Assembly: GCA_037952775.1 (NCBI GenBank)
Contig: JBANAY010000003.1
Span: forward strand, 7,068,001 to 7,132,000
Source of the DNA: Clonostachys chloroleuca
Lineage: Eukaryota > Ascomycota > Sordariomycetes > Hypocreales > Bionectriaceae
Length of the DNA: 64,000 bases
Direction of reading: 5' to 3'
Below, in pieces: positions 10,626-23,052 of the stretch. Under the pieces are notes generated by a model. The model searched no databases and was not told where the DNA came from. It saw only the letters and a program-made list of their open reading frames with translations. How positions within the stretch are numbered: the stretch's first letter is position 1; the number at the start of each line of letters is the position of its first letter. Position numbers and translations under genes: made by a program.

Positions 10626-13079
10626 GACGGGCCCTTGAGTTGAGGTTGTTTGCTTCTTTTTCACCCCATCCCGTCTGTTTTGCGAGCTGCGCGTTTATTG
10701 ATGAATGTGGCAACAATAATAAATACCCGTAATTCAGCTTTTCAAATAAATAGCCTGTCTGCCTTTTGCTCCGCCTCACATCCATGCCCTACAACGATAT
10801 TGGCTGGCCTTAGACTCCGTCACCTCTTGAATGCCGTCTTTACTTCCAGGCCATACAGTGGCTGTGCAGGTTATCGGACTGATTTCGAACTATTACTGAA
10901 CGGTAGAGAGGCCCATGGGACATCAATGGGCGCTATAATGCAAGCCTACATGTAGTGATGTTTTCACGGTACTCCTGGCTTCAGACTAACCTACATACCC
11001 TGTAACTAGGCAACTATTACATTAGTCTAATGACGACATCGAGTTTCTCTGCCGTAACTTGTAGGTCGAGCTCGAAGATATCCGTCTTTTCAAGAAGCTC
11101 ATATACTTCTGTGGCATTTCCATTTTGGCAGACACAAAATGAGCCCTTGGAGAATCCCGAAACGTGCGGCTTGACCCTGTCATGCCGATTAATTTAAGAT
11201 GAGCAAGCTTCAGAAAATGTCAACATTTCTCGACAGCTCACCTTCTGCTCTGTCCATCGAATGAACGAAGAGTGAGGACAAGAGCTTTCTTGTTCTGGTC
11301 CCAATTCCCACATAGAAAGTCCACACCGCTCGGGAGATCGATATTGTCAAAGAATGGATAATTCGCAAAGTGCTCGTTGCCCTATGGATTCTCATACATT
11401 TTGCGCTGCCCCTGTGGTACATTCAGACGCGCGTATGCAATAGCCGCGTTCCGGTGAATCGATCCATATCCACGTAAGACTTGCTGCTGCTTTTTGAAGG
11501 AGAATAAAATAACCCACCCACCTCCTAGTTTGGGTGAATTTCTTGTCCACAAGATCGAGGAGCTTTTCTAGTGTCGACGAAACACCTACCTCAGAAATCA
11601 TCATTAAAGTGTATCCAAGCACTGGTTTTTGCAGGTGAGTTGTGGCTGCGGGCATTAAGGTTTTGATTGCAAATGAGTCATATGCATTGTCCAAGGAAAC
11701 ACTGTCTAGTGGTATGGACCTAAAGTCAGTATTTGCCTTCAAGCTCATATAGGTCGATTGCATACCATAATGTTTTCTCTTACAACTGGGTCAGCCCAGA
11801 GCTGGCACAGCTCGGTCAGATCTGGATCCATGAGTTTACCACTGTGACTGGTAAGAAACTAATACCCCTATAGATCTCGCAGCATCATACTCCTAATCAG
11901 CGACTCAAGCAATGCCTTGAACACTGGCCTGAGGAGAGGGAGTCTATGGTAGTGAGCCGCCCCAGCAGCGTATGCCGTGGTGGCAAGTTGATATCGATAC
12001 GCCTCGAGTCACTCCTGCCCGGAATCTTGACTACCCTTGTGGTGCCAATCTTTATCCTTTTGGTTGACGTGACTGTGAAAATACCGTAGATGACCGGCTT
12101 GTTCAGTAGAAAGCGTGGGAAATCTTGTCAAGAAATCGTTGCTGAGTAGCTGAGGAACGGTCGCGTTACAGTCCCGTGGAGTCACAATCTTTTTAAGCTT
12201 TGAGATATCGGTTTAATTAGTTAGCCTCATGAACACAACTCTAGGTGCGGGATGTTGTACGAGCGATTCGGTCATTATAACTATAGCGACGAGAAGCTGA
12301 TTCTGTTAGGTGCCGTGAGGGTCGAAAGAATCTCCGATAAAATAGAGGACAAGATAATTTTGTTTTTAATTCTGCAATTATCGTTTGAAAAAGAGAGGGA
12401 AGGAGGGTATCTCAAGTAAAATTACGAGGCTGATGTGGTTCCGTTGGTTACATGAAGTGCTCCTCGGCGGCAGAATCCCCGCACTACCTTTCGGCTCTGA
12501 ATCACGTCACTATGGCACCAATGCTGCGTATAACAATACTATCATCCTAGAAAGAAATACCTGGTTATTTTCATATCCTATTTCTGAAGTGGCGAGCGGT
12601 TTAGAGACTCAGCTGCACTCGTCACTAGGAGGCGGCCGGGGGTTCCGGAACAGAGGAAATAACGGCTAGTGGACGGTGTCTAACAAACCTTGCTGCTTGA
12701 TGAGAGTAAACTTACGGACTCTTCCTTATCAGGTCAATAATCTCAAGTTAGCACTAATGGGCTAATTTCTTTTAGTTGAATGTATTTGCCTATCAGGTGA
12801 TTCATCACTGACCTTGAAGTGGGAAATTGTTTATACAAGGTTGCACATCGCAACAGCCCCCTTTCTCCCACTCACGACTCCTCGCACCTATCGCCTAACT
12901 GACTACAGGTAATAGGCACTGGTTGATTTACAGGTATCCCGTTTTCAGTACGTACATGCCTCTCAAAATTCCGCACATAAGGTTGGATGTCTGATTGACA
13001 AGTCAACCTAGCGTTACCAGCTGCGCCAAGTGGTCTCAATTTCCGCGAGACTTGGCGCGATTACACCCATTAAGAGAGC
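10626..13079. other. gene-poor stretch
   Basis: About 2.4 kb, AT-rich in the right half (12.1-13.0 kb). It holds one possible gene remnant (next entry) but no frame with clear family motifs and no RNA gene. The promoter of the second GNAT gene must lie at its right end. Confidence 0.5.
11210..11843 (-). pseudogene. possible remnant of an unrecognised gene
   Basis: The minus strand carries two coding-looking blocks: an ATG frame reading MDPDLTELCQLWADPVVREN from 11831, and then a 120-codon block with IPLDSVSLDNAYDSFAIKTL and LGYTLMMISEVGVSSTLEKL. A good-looking intron (gtatgc...tactgactttag) lies between them, but it does not join the frames, and the second block ends in a stop. I do not recognise the family. 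It could be a decayed gene or chance. Confidence 0.2.
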
Positions 13080-13915
13080 ATGGAGGTTGAACCAGGTGGT
13101 GAGAAGCAGATATGGAGTGGCGGCAAAGGTAGACATTCCACACTACTTTCCTTCCCTACTTTGACAGAGCCCGATCGAGTACTGATAACAAGTATCCGTC
13201 ATCGCAGAACTTTTGGAGAGGACCGTGCAAATATTGACTCCAGCATTTGAGGATGACCCGGTCTACAATTGGCTCCTACACGATCTCCCTGAGGCGAAAA
13301 GGAAGGTGATGCTCCAAAAGCTGCTCTCCGGATTTTTGACACAGGGAAGTCTCAACGGTGGTGTGTTTATCCAAGTAGAGGATTTCGGCTCATGCCGCCT
13401 TTTCATGCCGCCAAATACGAGCATGGAAAACCTCTGGACACTTCCATCTGCCGGTATTTTTACGGCCTTATGGGAAATAGGCATAGGATGCTTCAAGGTA
13501 TTTTGGAATCCACCCCTGTGTCTAAGTCTGGATATCGTATGTCTGACCCTTAAACCGTGATCAACAGCGTGCTATGATTGAGTACAATGGTAGTGTTGAG
13601 CCTTTGATGAAAAAAGCGTTCACCAAAACTGAGCAAAAGGAACACTGGTATATTTTGATCATGGCTACAGATGTAGATCGTCGCCGAAAAGGTCATGCAA
13701 GTGAGTTGCTTGCGCACTTACAAGATAGGGCACGAGAAGGCAAGCATCCTATCTGGCTGGAGGCTACAACGGATCCTTCCAGAGAGCTATATCTAAAACT
13801 TGGATTTGAAGTGGTCGGTGACATAAATTTGGGAAAGGGAGTAGTTGGAAAGGATGGATTGCCTAAAGATGACGGCGAAGGTATTACTATCTGGTCTATG
13901 CTCTGGCGATCATGA
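13080..13915 (+). CDS. GNAT-family N-acetyltransferase
   Basis: Three exons (13080-13128, 13208-13497, 13568-13915), 228 aa, all joins in phase. The C-terminal exon has the GNAT core: HWYILIMATDVDRRRKGHASELLAHL contains the acetyl-CoA loop RRRKGHA (Q/R-x-x-G-x-A), and LEATTDPSRELYLKLGFEVV is the conserved beta5 to alpha4 region. The N-terminal half (VQILTPAFEDDPVYNWLLHD) matches the fungal subgroup that resembles puromycin N-acetyltransferase-like enzymes. The substrate is unknown, the protein probably cytosolic. The first intron is placed where Lys16 is followed by GAA, giving ELLERTVQ. The 3' flank carries one copy of the dispersed ~50 bp repeat. Confidence 0.75.
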
Positions 13916-13980
13916 CATTCCCGCAGTGTTAGGACTATGTCACTTTTGTTTCTCATCCTTCATACGATAAGAGAGCTTGT

Positions 13981-14031
13981 GTATAAAGTATAAAACAGGA
14001 ATGGAAGATGATAGAGCCGGTATCTCAACAA
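13981..14031 (+). repeat. dispersed ~50 bp repeat, copy 1
   Basis: The block with ATGGAAGATG, TAGAGCC and ATCTCAACA matches two blocks at 47689-47742 and 47820-47870. It starts with GTATAAAGT and is preceded by ATAAGAGAG, also shared with copy 2. It lies just past the stop of the GNAT gene, probably in its 3' UTR, and close to the 3' end of the convergent SDR gene. The type of repeat is unknown. Confidence 0.5.
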
Positions 14032-14050
14032 AGACCTTAGGAACAACTAC

Positions 14051-14954
14051 CTATTTGGCAAAAAAGCCACCATACACTGGCAATACAACACCAGTAATAT
14101 ATGACGCTGATAGCGATGACAACCACAAAGAGGCCTGTGCCACTTCCCGAGGTAGGCCGAAGCGATTAAGGTAGCTGACTTTGGGAGCAAACTCATCATG
14201 CGTAGTCTTCAGAATTCTTAGCGCCTGCTCGGCCATTGCAGTCTGTCAATCGGAACGAGGTTAATAAGTCATCAAATAGAAGGCTTGTGGACAGTTGTCG
14301 AGTATAAATCACGAAGATGGCACCCGTGGGAACGGCATTGACACGAATGTTGTGAGGCCCGCCCTCCATGCTTGCATGTTTGGTCAAACCAACGAGAGCA
14401 TGCTTCGCCGATGTGTAAGCGGGCATATTTGATGCAGGCTTAAAGGCATTGATACTGGCAATGTTGACGATTGAACCACCACCACCCTGCGCGATGAACT
14501 GCCTCATCTGGTATTTCACGCATAGCGCAGTACCCGTCAATGTGATACTCATCAGCCTGTCCTAATACTTCTCGTCGAAGCCTAGCAAAGTGCAATTATC
14601 TGGTATGAGGCCGGCATTATTGATGGCGCAGTCAAGATGCTCGAACTTGTCGACAACGAATTGAACTAACGCCGAGACCTGCTCTGAAGACGAGATGTCG
14701 GTCTTGGAGAAGTATATTTCGCCTAAAGGCGATAGTTCCCGGGCTACTTCCCCGCCCTTGGCATCCTGGATATCGCAGATGACTACCTTGGCACCCGCCT
14801 TTAGGAACACTTCAGCTGTGACTTTGCCCATCCCTTGAGCACCGCCAGTGATCAGGACCACCTTGTCCTTTAGGACAGGGAAGATTCCGACCTCAGGAAC
14901 CTCGGATGACACTTTCCAACAGAGATATATTGATTTAAAGATAATGACTGTCAA
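14051..14954 (-). pseudogene. short-chain dehydrogenase/reductase (SDR) interrupted by one TAG codon
   Basis: Reading 14954-14313 plus 14242-14051 (70 nt intron, gtgatt...ttgacag) gives 278 codons with a single internal stop, TAG at 14562-14564 (codon 131). Everything else is intact: cofactor loop TGGAQGMG, acidic VICDIQDA, NNAG, the Ser in NIASIN, catalytic YTSAK, and a C-terminal LNRFGLPREVAQASLWLSS then TGVVLPVYGG. The context FDEKY-stop-DRLMSI suggests TGG (Trp) was the original codon, as is usual at this place in classical SDRs. The enzyme would have oxidised or reduced a small alcohol or ketone with NAD(P). Either a recent pseudogene, a read-through or edited gene, or a sequencing error. 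Confidence 0.75.
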
Positions 14955-15527
14955 TTTTGGAAGTGCTGTTGATTAGGAAAAGTAGCGGAGCCTAATGAGA
15001 GCTGGTTAAATGATTAGTATTCCCAAGTGCTACGTATTCTTAGGGTGCATCGGACGGCTATTTGAGGAGATGAACCTTGCAGCTGCGTTGTCTCTATATT
15101 ATTCTTAGCTCGATAACCGTCGATAATGATGCATTTTGGCGATTATTGCTGCATTTAGGGTGAATGTCATGCAGCACGACACGTACCCAAGTGTCAGCGT
15201 TGTCCCATGTGATCTTCCCTGCGATCTTTCGGTTGTTTTGTGGGTATACGTATATCTACGAGTTGGAATCAATGCTACCTCTAGACACTTGCGGAGATTC
15301 GTAAACTACTAATCGCTAATCGCGAGGCTCATCTGACCGAGAGAAGTGTCAAGGGTGAATATAAGAGCTAATTCTGAGGTTGGATGGCTAGGCTTTTCAA
15401 AGAAAACACCAAACCCTTTTAGTCAATTTATAATCTATAAAATTTGGGCGACTATAAGTTGCGATGCCGCTACTTGGTCATTGGTTTCGGAATTCCAAGA
15501 CCATCTTGCCATAGGAGCCACTTCCTA
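14955..15527. other. intergenic, nothing seen
   Basis: About 570 bp between the 5' end of the SDR gene and the 3' end of the Dur3-like gene. No supported frame. Confidence 0.5.
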
Positions 15528-17886
15528 TTACCGAGTTTTCCCAGGCTTTGTGGGTTCTTGATCACTCAGTACCTGTCCATCATCTTCGCTGCGCTCCTCT
15601 TCTGTTCCCTTCTCCTCTGGAAGCCCCTTCCCTCGCAGAGCTCGCCATGCTAACTTGATAGCCAAACCGAGGACTTTGCGCCCATCGAAAACCGGGTAAA
15701 TAGAGGATACGAAGAGGCAGAAAATCAGCCATATGATGGACACGACAACCCAGCCCATGAAAAACTAGATGAGGTTAGTTGAAGAAACAAACAATCTGGA
15801 TGCGGGAAAGCTCGTACTGGTTTATTGAATACCCAGTCGCGGTAGAGCGGCAACGGCCAGACGACCCAGGTCACCAACCCAATGACAACACTGGCAATCG
15901 CCGCAATAGTCTTCGCCCGGTTCATTCTCCGCAGTTCCTTTTCTGGATAGGGATGCTGCACTTGATCCAAGTTGTCGACCTCGATGACAGCGGATGTAGG
16001 TGTGCCATCCTTGACCTCGGTCAAGAGGAGGAAGATGCGCCAATCGAAGTATTGGGGCTGTGGCGACAGGGTCAGTAATTGTAATAGAGTTGGGAAGGTA
16101 TAGCACCGGGCGTACCTTGATCAACGTGATAAGGACAGAATAGATTCCAGATGAAAAGGTTGAAGTTATTGCTCCCCACAAACAAGGCAGTTGAGCCTCG
16201 GTGGTTAAGATTGTGAGCTCACCGTAGTATGCATACGCTGAGCCGAGCCATGCGGCGATACCTGAGGCCTGTATATTATGTTAGCATCTGGTAGAGCTTC
16301 GGAGTAGATAAGAACATACGAGGCCCAAGATGGGTGATATAATAGCAGCCGCCTTAGATTGCTTGTTCCAAAGGATGGTTAACGCCATTGGAATTACGCC
16401 AGGACAGATGATAGTCGCCAGAAAGTAACCCATCCAGTTAAGGTCAACACCTCCATAGTGAAGAGCCGTCGCAAAAGCAGAAGCAAAGATTCCGAAGCCC
16501 ACAACGACCCAGTGCGAGACTCGAATCACTTGTTTGTCGGTGGCTTTTGTGTTGATATAGGTACGGTAGATATCAAACGAGCCAATGCTAGAGACGGCAA
16601 TCAGCTGCGCACTTGTGGTGCTGGTAACTGCCATGAAAACAACCAGCAACAGCCCGAAAGCACCACCCTTTCCAGCCACAGACATGACAGTATATGGCAG
16701 GACATAACCCGCGTTAATTTCGTCAATAGTCATTGCACGCGGGTATGTTGGGAAGAGTGGACTCTTCTCAAGCACAATTGCGGCCAAACCAGCCGTTGTT
16801 CCGACTGCCCAAGGCACGGCAAAGTAAGCAATGCCACCTAGCATATATCCAGGCATTGCAGCCGCAGTATCGGCGGCAAAACCCTTTTGCCAGAAGCTCG
16901 TGTCCATAATTACCAGAGCAAAGTCGCCAAAAGAGTGGACTAAGCCAAAGATTATGGAGCCCTTAGACTTGAAAGTCAAGATTGACCCGAGATAGTTCCC
17001 AGTTATGTTCGTAGACTTATCAGCCTCCGCGAGGGCATCATAGAAGCTTCCGACACCCGCAATTGCATCATTATTTATAACAGCAATAGTTATCCAACAG
17101 AGAAGAATCATGATAACCAGGGTGTGAACGTAGTCGGTGAGAAACGTTGCTTTAAGCCCGCCAACAACAGTGTACACGATGACACCGATCGGTAAAAGGA
17201 AGGTCGACGCGATGATGTGTAGTCCTGTCAGGGCTGTGATCACGCCTGCTGCGCCTAGTATCATGGCAGTAACTGATAAAAGATTTGTGACAAGGCACAG
17301 GAAAATGTAGACAATATGTGCCTCGAAGCCGTATCGGAGGCGAACAATCTCGAGTGCTGTATGCCCATTTCTGCCTAGTCTTAGTATTAATAAACAAATT
17401 GGCACCGAAACTACTCACGGGATCTTGACTTTGGCATGGATAGCTAGAACCGTCATTAGGGCGATCTGGATGGTGCATCCTGCAGCATACCAGAATGGAG
17501 CTGATTATATGTCAGTTGCTGCCAAGTCATAAATTGTCGAGACTGAGAGACATACCAGCAATTCCATACAAATAACCTTGTGCAGCCGTCCAGATAATAG
17601 CTGTACTGTTGTCAGGCTGGTTAGTCAATGGTTGAAGAAACGCATCTGTAAGTGCAACTCACGCCCACATCCACGAAGATACCACTGCAGATGCCGTTAA
17701 GCCAGTTCCAACAGATCGGTTCGCAACCATGAACATTTCAGACCGATCAGACCGTTCTCCTAAAAATCTCTTCAGAAACTGTGTAACAAGAATCATGCCA
17801 AGGCCAAAGGCGAGCCCAACTCCCACAACAACGCCATAGCCAACGCCTTGGGACAGAGGAACTAGCGCTTCATCGGAGGATGCCAT
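15528..17886 (-). CDS. dur3: Dur3-like urea/polyamine sodium:solute symporter
   Basis: Seven exons (17886-17663, 17605-17556, 17500-17419, 17370-16320, 16268-16116, 16057-15818, 15764-15528), all in phase, 678 aa. The start MASSDEALVPLSQGVGYGVV matches the N terminus of fungal Dur3 transporters of the sodium:solute symporter family, as do SSWMWA, FWYAAG, PNGHTALEIVRLRYG, GGLKATFLTDYVHT and FWQKGFA. About 15 hydrophobic segments are spread over the protein, and the last exon ends in a charged cytoplasmic tail. Family members take up urea (and polyamines) at the plasma membrane, driven by protons or sodium, and in fungi are usually under nitrogen control. The six introns are 48-58 nt with good donors. 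The exact substrate is inference. Confidence 0.88.
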
Positions 17887-20017
17887 CGTGGAAAGAAGCA
17901 GTAGAATAATCACTGTGTCGTTACGAACCAAAGGATCCAAAAATTCTACTAGCTACATAAGTCAAGTCTACTTATATCTCCCTGTCAAACCCGATTGTCT
18001 CCGCTATGACTGGTGTCAGTGTGGATTTGCAATGTCGTGCTCTATGGGCTTTGCAGGTTGGATTGCGCAATGCTGGCTTACCAACTCGCAATACGATTAA
18101 TACCGCTGTTATGAAACGCAAGTTAACAACTTATCTCCAAGCCCTTTACTCAAATAGGAAACCTCAGGGATGAACCCATGTAAGCTAGATCAAAGGGAAG
18201 CTACCACCAAGGCAGATGTGTAATTAGGGTCACCTATGATCTTATCACAACGAGTCCCATGTTCGTATAGCTCTATGGGTAGAGTCCAACCTAGATCTAG
18301 GCATGATCGTCGTTTAATAAAAAGCAGGCATCTACACGTGAAAGCACAGGTGGACTAGAAAGGACATGGTTGTGCGTATTTTTTTTTCTCCTAACATTTA
18401 GATTTCCCGACACTGGCTAAAGGCCCCATAGAAACTCGGTTGTCTAATTGTAGAAATCTACAGAATCCTCTTAATAGATTGATGCTAAGAAAAGAATTAT
18501 GGCCCTCCACAATTAAATTCGACTGCAATGGAAAAGTAGGTGTAAGAATTGGCGTGCATGAGGCTCTTAGCAGCCGGAAGCCGTAGGCATTGTGGTCTTG
18601 ATAACTGTGAGGCTGCGGCTAAACCGGTAAATTTGATGATACTAGCCTTCGTTCCTTGGTGACACTTGCCGTTGACTGTTTGCTAGGACTGAGCAGGATA
18701 GAACAGGGAATACTTGCCATGGGCATAGGTGACAAAACCTGGATTTTCTTTGCAGTATGTAGTATCTACACGGCTAAAAGAGATCTGGTCAGGTGTAAAA
18801 CTTTGGAATTCTATGGCAATGAATTCCAAGACCCCAGGAACAATTTTTCGTCCTACTACTAACTTAAAAAACACCTTCACACTCTTCGTAGAATCGCTTC
18901 TGGCTACCTTGACTGACTACTTTCTATTGTTGTAGCAAGACGTTAGGGTGTTCTTGACAACGGTGAGCTTTGACTCCTCTACAAGAGTTGCGATTGACCT
19001 TGGAACGCTCAAGCTATTCCTCTGCTTCAAATACGGAGAGTTTGCGCAAAGTTTCGGCACCATTGACGCCAGTAATAAGGTCCGAATTACATAGGATGCT
19101 CTCGGTAAACTTGATAGTGTTGTTTTCATGGTATTGGGTAGCCTAGTCGCACCAATTTTCAGTTGGCCACTGACCGAAAGGCCGTGAAATCTCGGCCGTG
19201 AAATCTCGCTACTTCAAAGATGTTCCCTATACTTCCACCCGGAGGGCATCCTCAGAACATTATCTATATCAAGGTAGGCCCTGATTCATATTATTGTCAT
19301 CACGAACTACTCTTAATGTTTAAGAAGAGGCGTCTTCAATCTAACTATTACGGTAGCTGCATAACCAACATATATTGCATGTCGCGACTCTTGAGAAGAA
19401 AAGTAACGAAGGTAGGTAACTTAAAAATCCATTCCTCAAAGACTCGTTCATACGAGAGGTCTTTGTTTATTTAAACCATAATCAACGTATTTTAATCATA
19501 ATCGCCGTCTTTGCGCCTCTAGACTTAGCTTAAGCTGTAAGGTACATAATGATCATAGTCACTATCAAGGTCGCATAATAGGTAACTACCTAGAGCACTG
19601 CTGTTATGGGTGCTGGCCCTCAGCAGACTTCATAAGATAGTGAAAGATGCGAGGATCCTGGAGATCGATGATCTGATTTAGTAGAGCCGGCCATAAATGG
19701 AAGTACACCGGCACTCCTTGGGCGAAGGGTGTACTTGTTGGTTCGCCTAACCCAATAATGAGCAAGCAATTTCTAAGCCATCTCGCCTGTGTTGGCTCTG
19801 CAATTGAAACACGGAATATTAAATACGCGTCTTTGCTCATTGTGGCTTAGATAATTAGTTCTCACCCCCTCTCCCAGCTTTCAAGATTTCCCCTCATACT
19901 CTTAGTATGTCATTCCTCGCTCAACGGACATATTCGCTCAACACACTGGGCGTGATATCACGACTCTCCCTTTCTCCAATATCTCCAACACAATATTGAG
20001 TCGGATACGGGACCAGG
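17887..20017. other. AT-rich gene-poor region
   Basis: About 2.1 kb between the Dur3-like gene start and the HET gene. It is AT-rich with many stops in all frames. A short frame at 19220-19474 contains IIYIKVGPDSYYCHHELLL, which faintly recalls a BTB/POZ start but is too weak to call. A perfect 14 bp tandem duplication (GGCCGTGAAATCTC twice) lies at 19180-19207. The composition would fit decayed repeats. Confidence 0.45.
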
Positions 20018-22187
20018 ATGGCGATGGCTACCAATTCCAGTGAGAAAAACAAAGATCTTTGCCAATTGTGCCGAAATATTTTCATTGGGCCGGTTGCAGT
20101 CCATGTACAGACGGAAACAAACGAAAAAGAATGCGAAAGGCCACACCATAAAACCCTCGACAACCTAACTGCAGCGGCAGATGCTGGATGTTTCATTTGC
20201 AAATGTCTGGTTCGCGGCGTGCAGGCTCAACCCGGAGTCAGAGACAGGAGCAAAGACATCTCGATGACCTATCTGGTATGGGATGATTGGGAATTCGAGC
20301 AAGAAATATGGTTCAAATACGATGGACATAAGAACATCGTATTCCAGCTGTATTCTACAACAGACGGTATCCCACGAACTTATTCTATCATTTGAAGGAT
20401 CATTTACTAATACCAAGATCATAGTGGATGTTCTGCCTTCTCAAAGCATCTCCTCTAAATCGACGGGCTCCGATGCCTGCGTATCACAAATGAAGACATG
20501 GCTTCACGGCTGCCAAAATGGGCATTCTCTGTGCCACAACACTCTTGCCACTTCAGGTTGGAAGCCCACAAGGCTGCTAAAAGTTGAAAAAGACGGGAAA
20601 GGCGTTCGGCTTTGTCAAGGTGCAGATATCCCTGCAGCGAAACACTATGCATCATTAAGCCATAGATGGGGGACCAACAAATTCTTTTGCTTGACCAAGG
20701 ATACCATCGATAAGGTCCAAAAGGGGATATCAAATTTCGATTTGACTAAGACATTCCAAGACGCTATCTCTCTTGTCAGTCGCCTAGACATCGAATATAT
20801 ATGGATCGATTCCCTTTGCATTCTCCAAGACTCTCCGGATGATTGGGATCGTGAGGCAGCAACAATGTCGGACGTGTATTTAAACGCTACACTCAACATA
20901 GCAGCAACGGCTGCCATCGACGGGAGAGAGGGCTTGTTTGACGAGAGGGATTCCTTGGAGACAGGACCTTTCCAGGTCCACGTGGATTGGCAAGGAAATT
21001 GGTACGGCGGGTCAAAGCGACCATGCCGCGGTTGGTACTATCTCGCCCTCACCCAGGCTTTTGACATCGATGTGCGTGACGCGCCGCTCAACACTCGTGG
21101 CTGGGTATTTCAAGAACGAACCCTATCGACCAGAATTCTGCATTTTTCAAAGAAACAAATATACTGGGAATGCATGCAGTTGACTTCGAATGAAGCCTTT
21201 CCAGAGGGTTTTCTACAAAATGATCAATGGATAGCTTCCATAGGGCCTCGAACATTCTGGTCATCAGATAAGATTCAGAACATCTGCCAGAAGCCTGCAC
21301 CAACAACCATAGAAATATCTCGGCCCGGTAGCATTTCTGGGAAATTGATGACAAGGCTTGGTCCCGAGAGCGAGGAGAAAAAGGAATATGATCAATGGAG
21401 ACGGTACGTAGCTGATTACACAAAATGCTCCTTGACGAAACCAAAGGATAAGCTCATTGCCATTGGCGGTATTGCCTCCGCTTTGTCTCCTTGGCTAAAA
21501 GATGAAAATATCGCTGGGTGCTGGCGAGGCTCCATTCTCGAAGATCTGCTCTGGAAAACGGCCTTTCGGACGGACACTCTTCACTCCAAATCGCAACCTT
21601 CGGAATACAGGGCCCCAAGCTGGTCATGGGCGTCAGTCGATGGAGCTGTTGAGTATGACTTATTCAGTTCAGATTCATCCGGATCAATAAAACGCCATTG
21701 CACTCTGGTAGAAGTTGCGGTGCTTCGCTCAGCCTCCGGCGTGGTGCGGGGCATGGGCGATGATTTTATCAGGATCCGGGGACCTCTCAGAGTGACCACG
21801 ATTGAAAAACTCGGATCATTTGATGTAAACTCGAGACTATGGGGTCTCACCATATCGTGGAACCCATCCAGCCATGGCTATGACTTGGGTCAACCCCATC
21901 GTCAATTCACAATCATGACGTGTCAAGGAGCTATTCATGCCCAGGAGAGCGAGATATTTATGCTTCCTATTCTCAACGCACCGGATAAACTTACGGAGAT
22001 GGATAAGATGCAGGGGATTTTATTGATTCGCGCACAAGGTGTAATGGGTCAGTTTTTTCGGGTTGGGCATTTCGAAACCGACGATCTCAAAGTACAAAAG
22101 GCAATGCTGGAATCAAGAGTCCCTGCTCTCGATAAAATTGTGGAGGCTGTTAACGAGGATGGAACATGCATCATTAAGATTCTATGA
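20018..22187 (+). CDS. HET-domain (heterokaryon incompatibility) protein
   Basis: Two exons (20018-20366 and 20425-22187) joined by a 58 nt intron (gtatcc, branch ttactaat, acceptor atag); 703 aa. The three HET blocks are clear: YASLSHRWG (about residue 190), YIWIDSLCILQDSPDDWDRE followed by MSDVYLNATLNIAATAA (about 240-275), and LNTRGWVFQERTLSTRILHF (about 340). An N-terminal Cys pair (LCQLCRN, CFICK) precedes the domain, as in many HET proteins. RAPSWSWASVDG near the C terminus is also typical of the family. HET proteins act in non-self recognition and cell death after hyphal fusion between unlike strains; many paralogues have no known role. It stands alone in an AT-rich part of the window. 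Confidence 0.9.
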
Positions 22188-23052
22188 AGTACAAATCTCG
22201 AGGAAGTAGCATAATCGAATCTCATATATTGTCTGGAAATCTTCACTATTCTAGTGACTGATATTTTATTTTTATTTGTTTGTTTCTATTTTGTTGTTAA
22301 TAATTTCGTATTGTTTAATTGCAACCATAACATAATACCACTTGTTGAGGGTACGGGTACGATAGTATCACATTCAACCATGACAGACGGAGTTTTCCTC
22401 GCTAATATGGCTGGCCCTCTGCCTGAATCCTTTGGTGTAATGGGGAAATAGCCTTGATACATGTTTCAGAAGCCAAGTAAGACGATCGTGTCGACTAAAC
22501 CTGTAGTGAGAACGCTTCAGGAGATATTTTAGCTTCGTAACTCAGATGGAGAACAAACTTTACCTTGTAGAATACTTATCTATTAATTTTATGGATACCT
22601 TTTGTTGAAAATTAATCACCCTACGTCTTTATTTATTCTTATAGCCGTTGGCCAATATTCTGGTGAACGGCCCGCCTGTAGTAGAGGAAATGTTGGTTCC
22701 CTTGATATCATGCAGTGCATTCACAGCCTCCTCCCTCGCGGGGCTTGATCTAGCGTCGTTTATAAATGGGCTTGGCTATCCTAAAGTAGCCTGTCGTATC
22801 GCAAATAATGAGGGATTCCTCAGCTTATCAGAAGCCGCACTTGCAAGGTGGCAGTGATGGCTAAGCCACAGTAAGCGGTGGTACAAGGCGAAATTGTGGT
22901 GGACCCATGTAACATAAGTTATATATTTTCCCAGGATACCTAAGTATCACGCACAAAACTAATACACTCTCTTATTCTCCGAGACTCTTTAGTCAGAAAC
23001 GCAATTCGTGCGATATCCCTTTCGTCGCGGCTTTGGCTACACATCCTGCGTG
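22188..23052. other. AT-rich intergenic, nothing seen
   Basis: About 860 bp with low-complexity T/A blocks at 22260-22340 and no supported frame. Confidence 0.5.

Noticed and set aside
19220..19474. Possible BTB/POZ gene
   Set aside because: Only about 20 residues are suggestive; the frame ends soon and lacks the rest of the fold.
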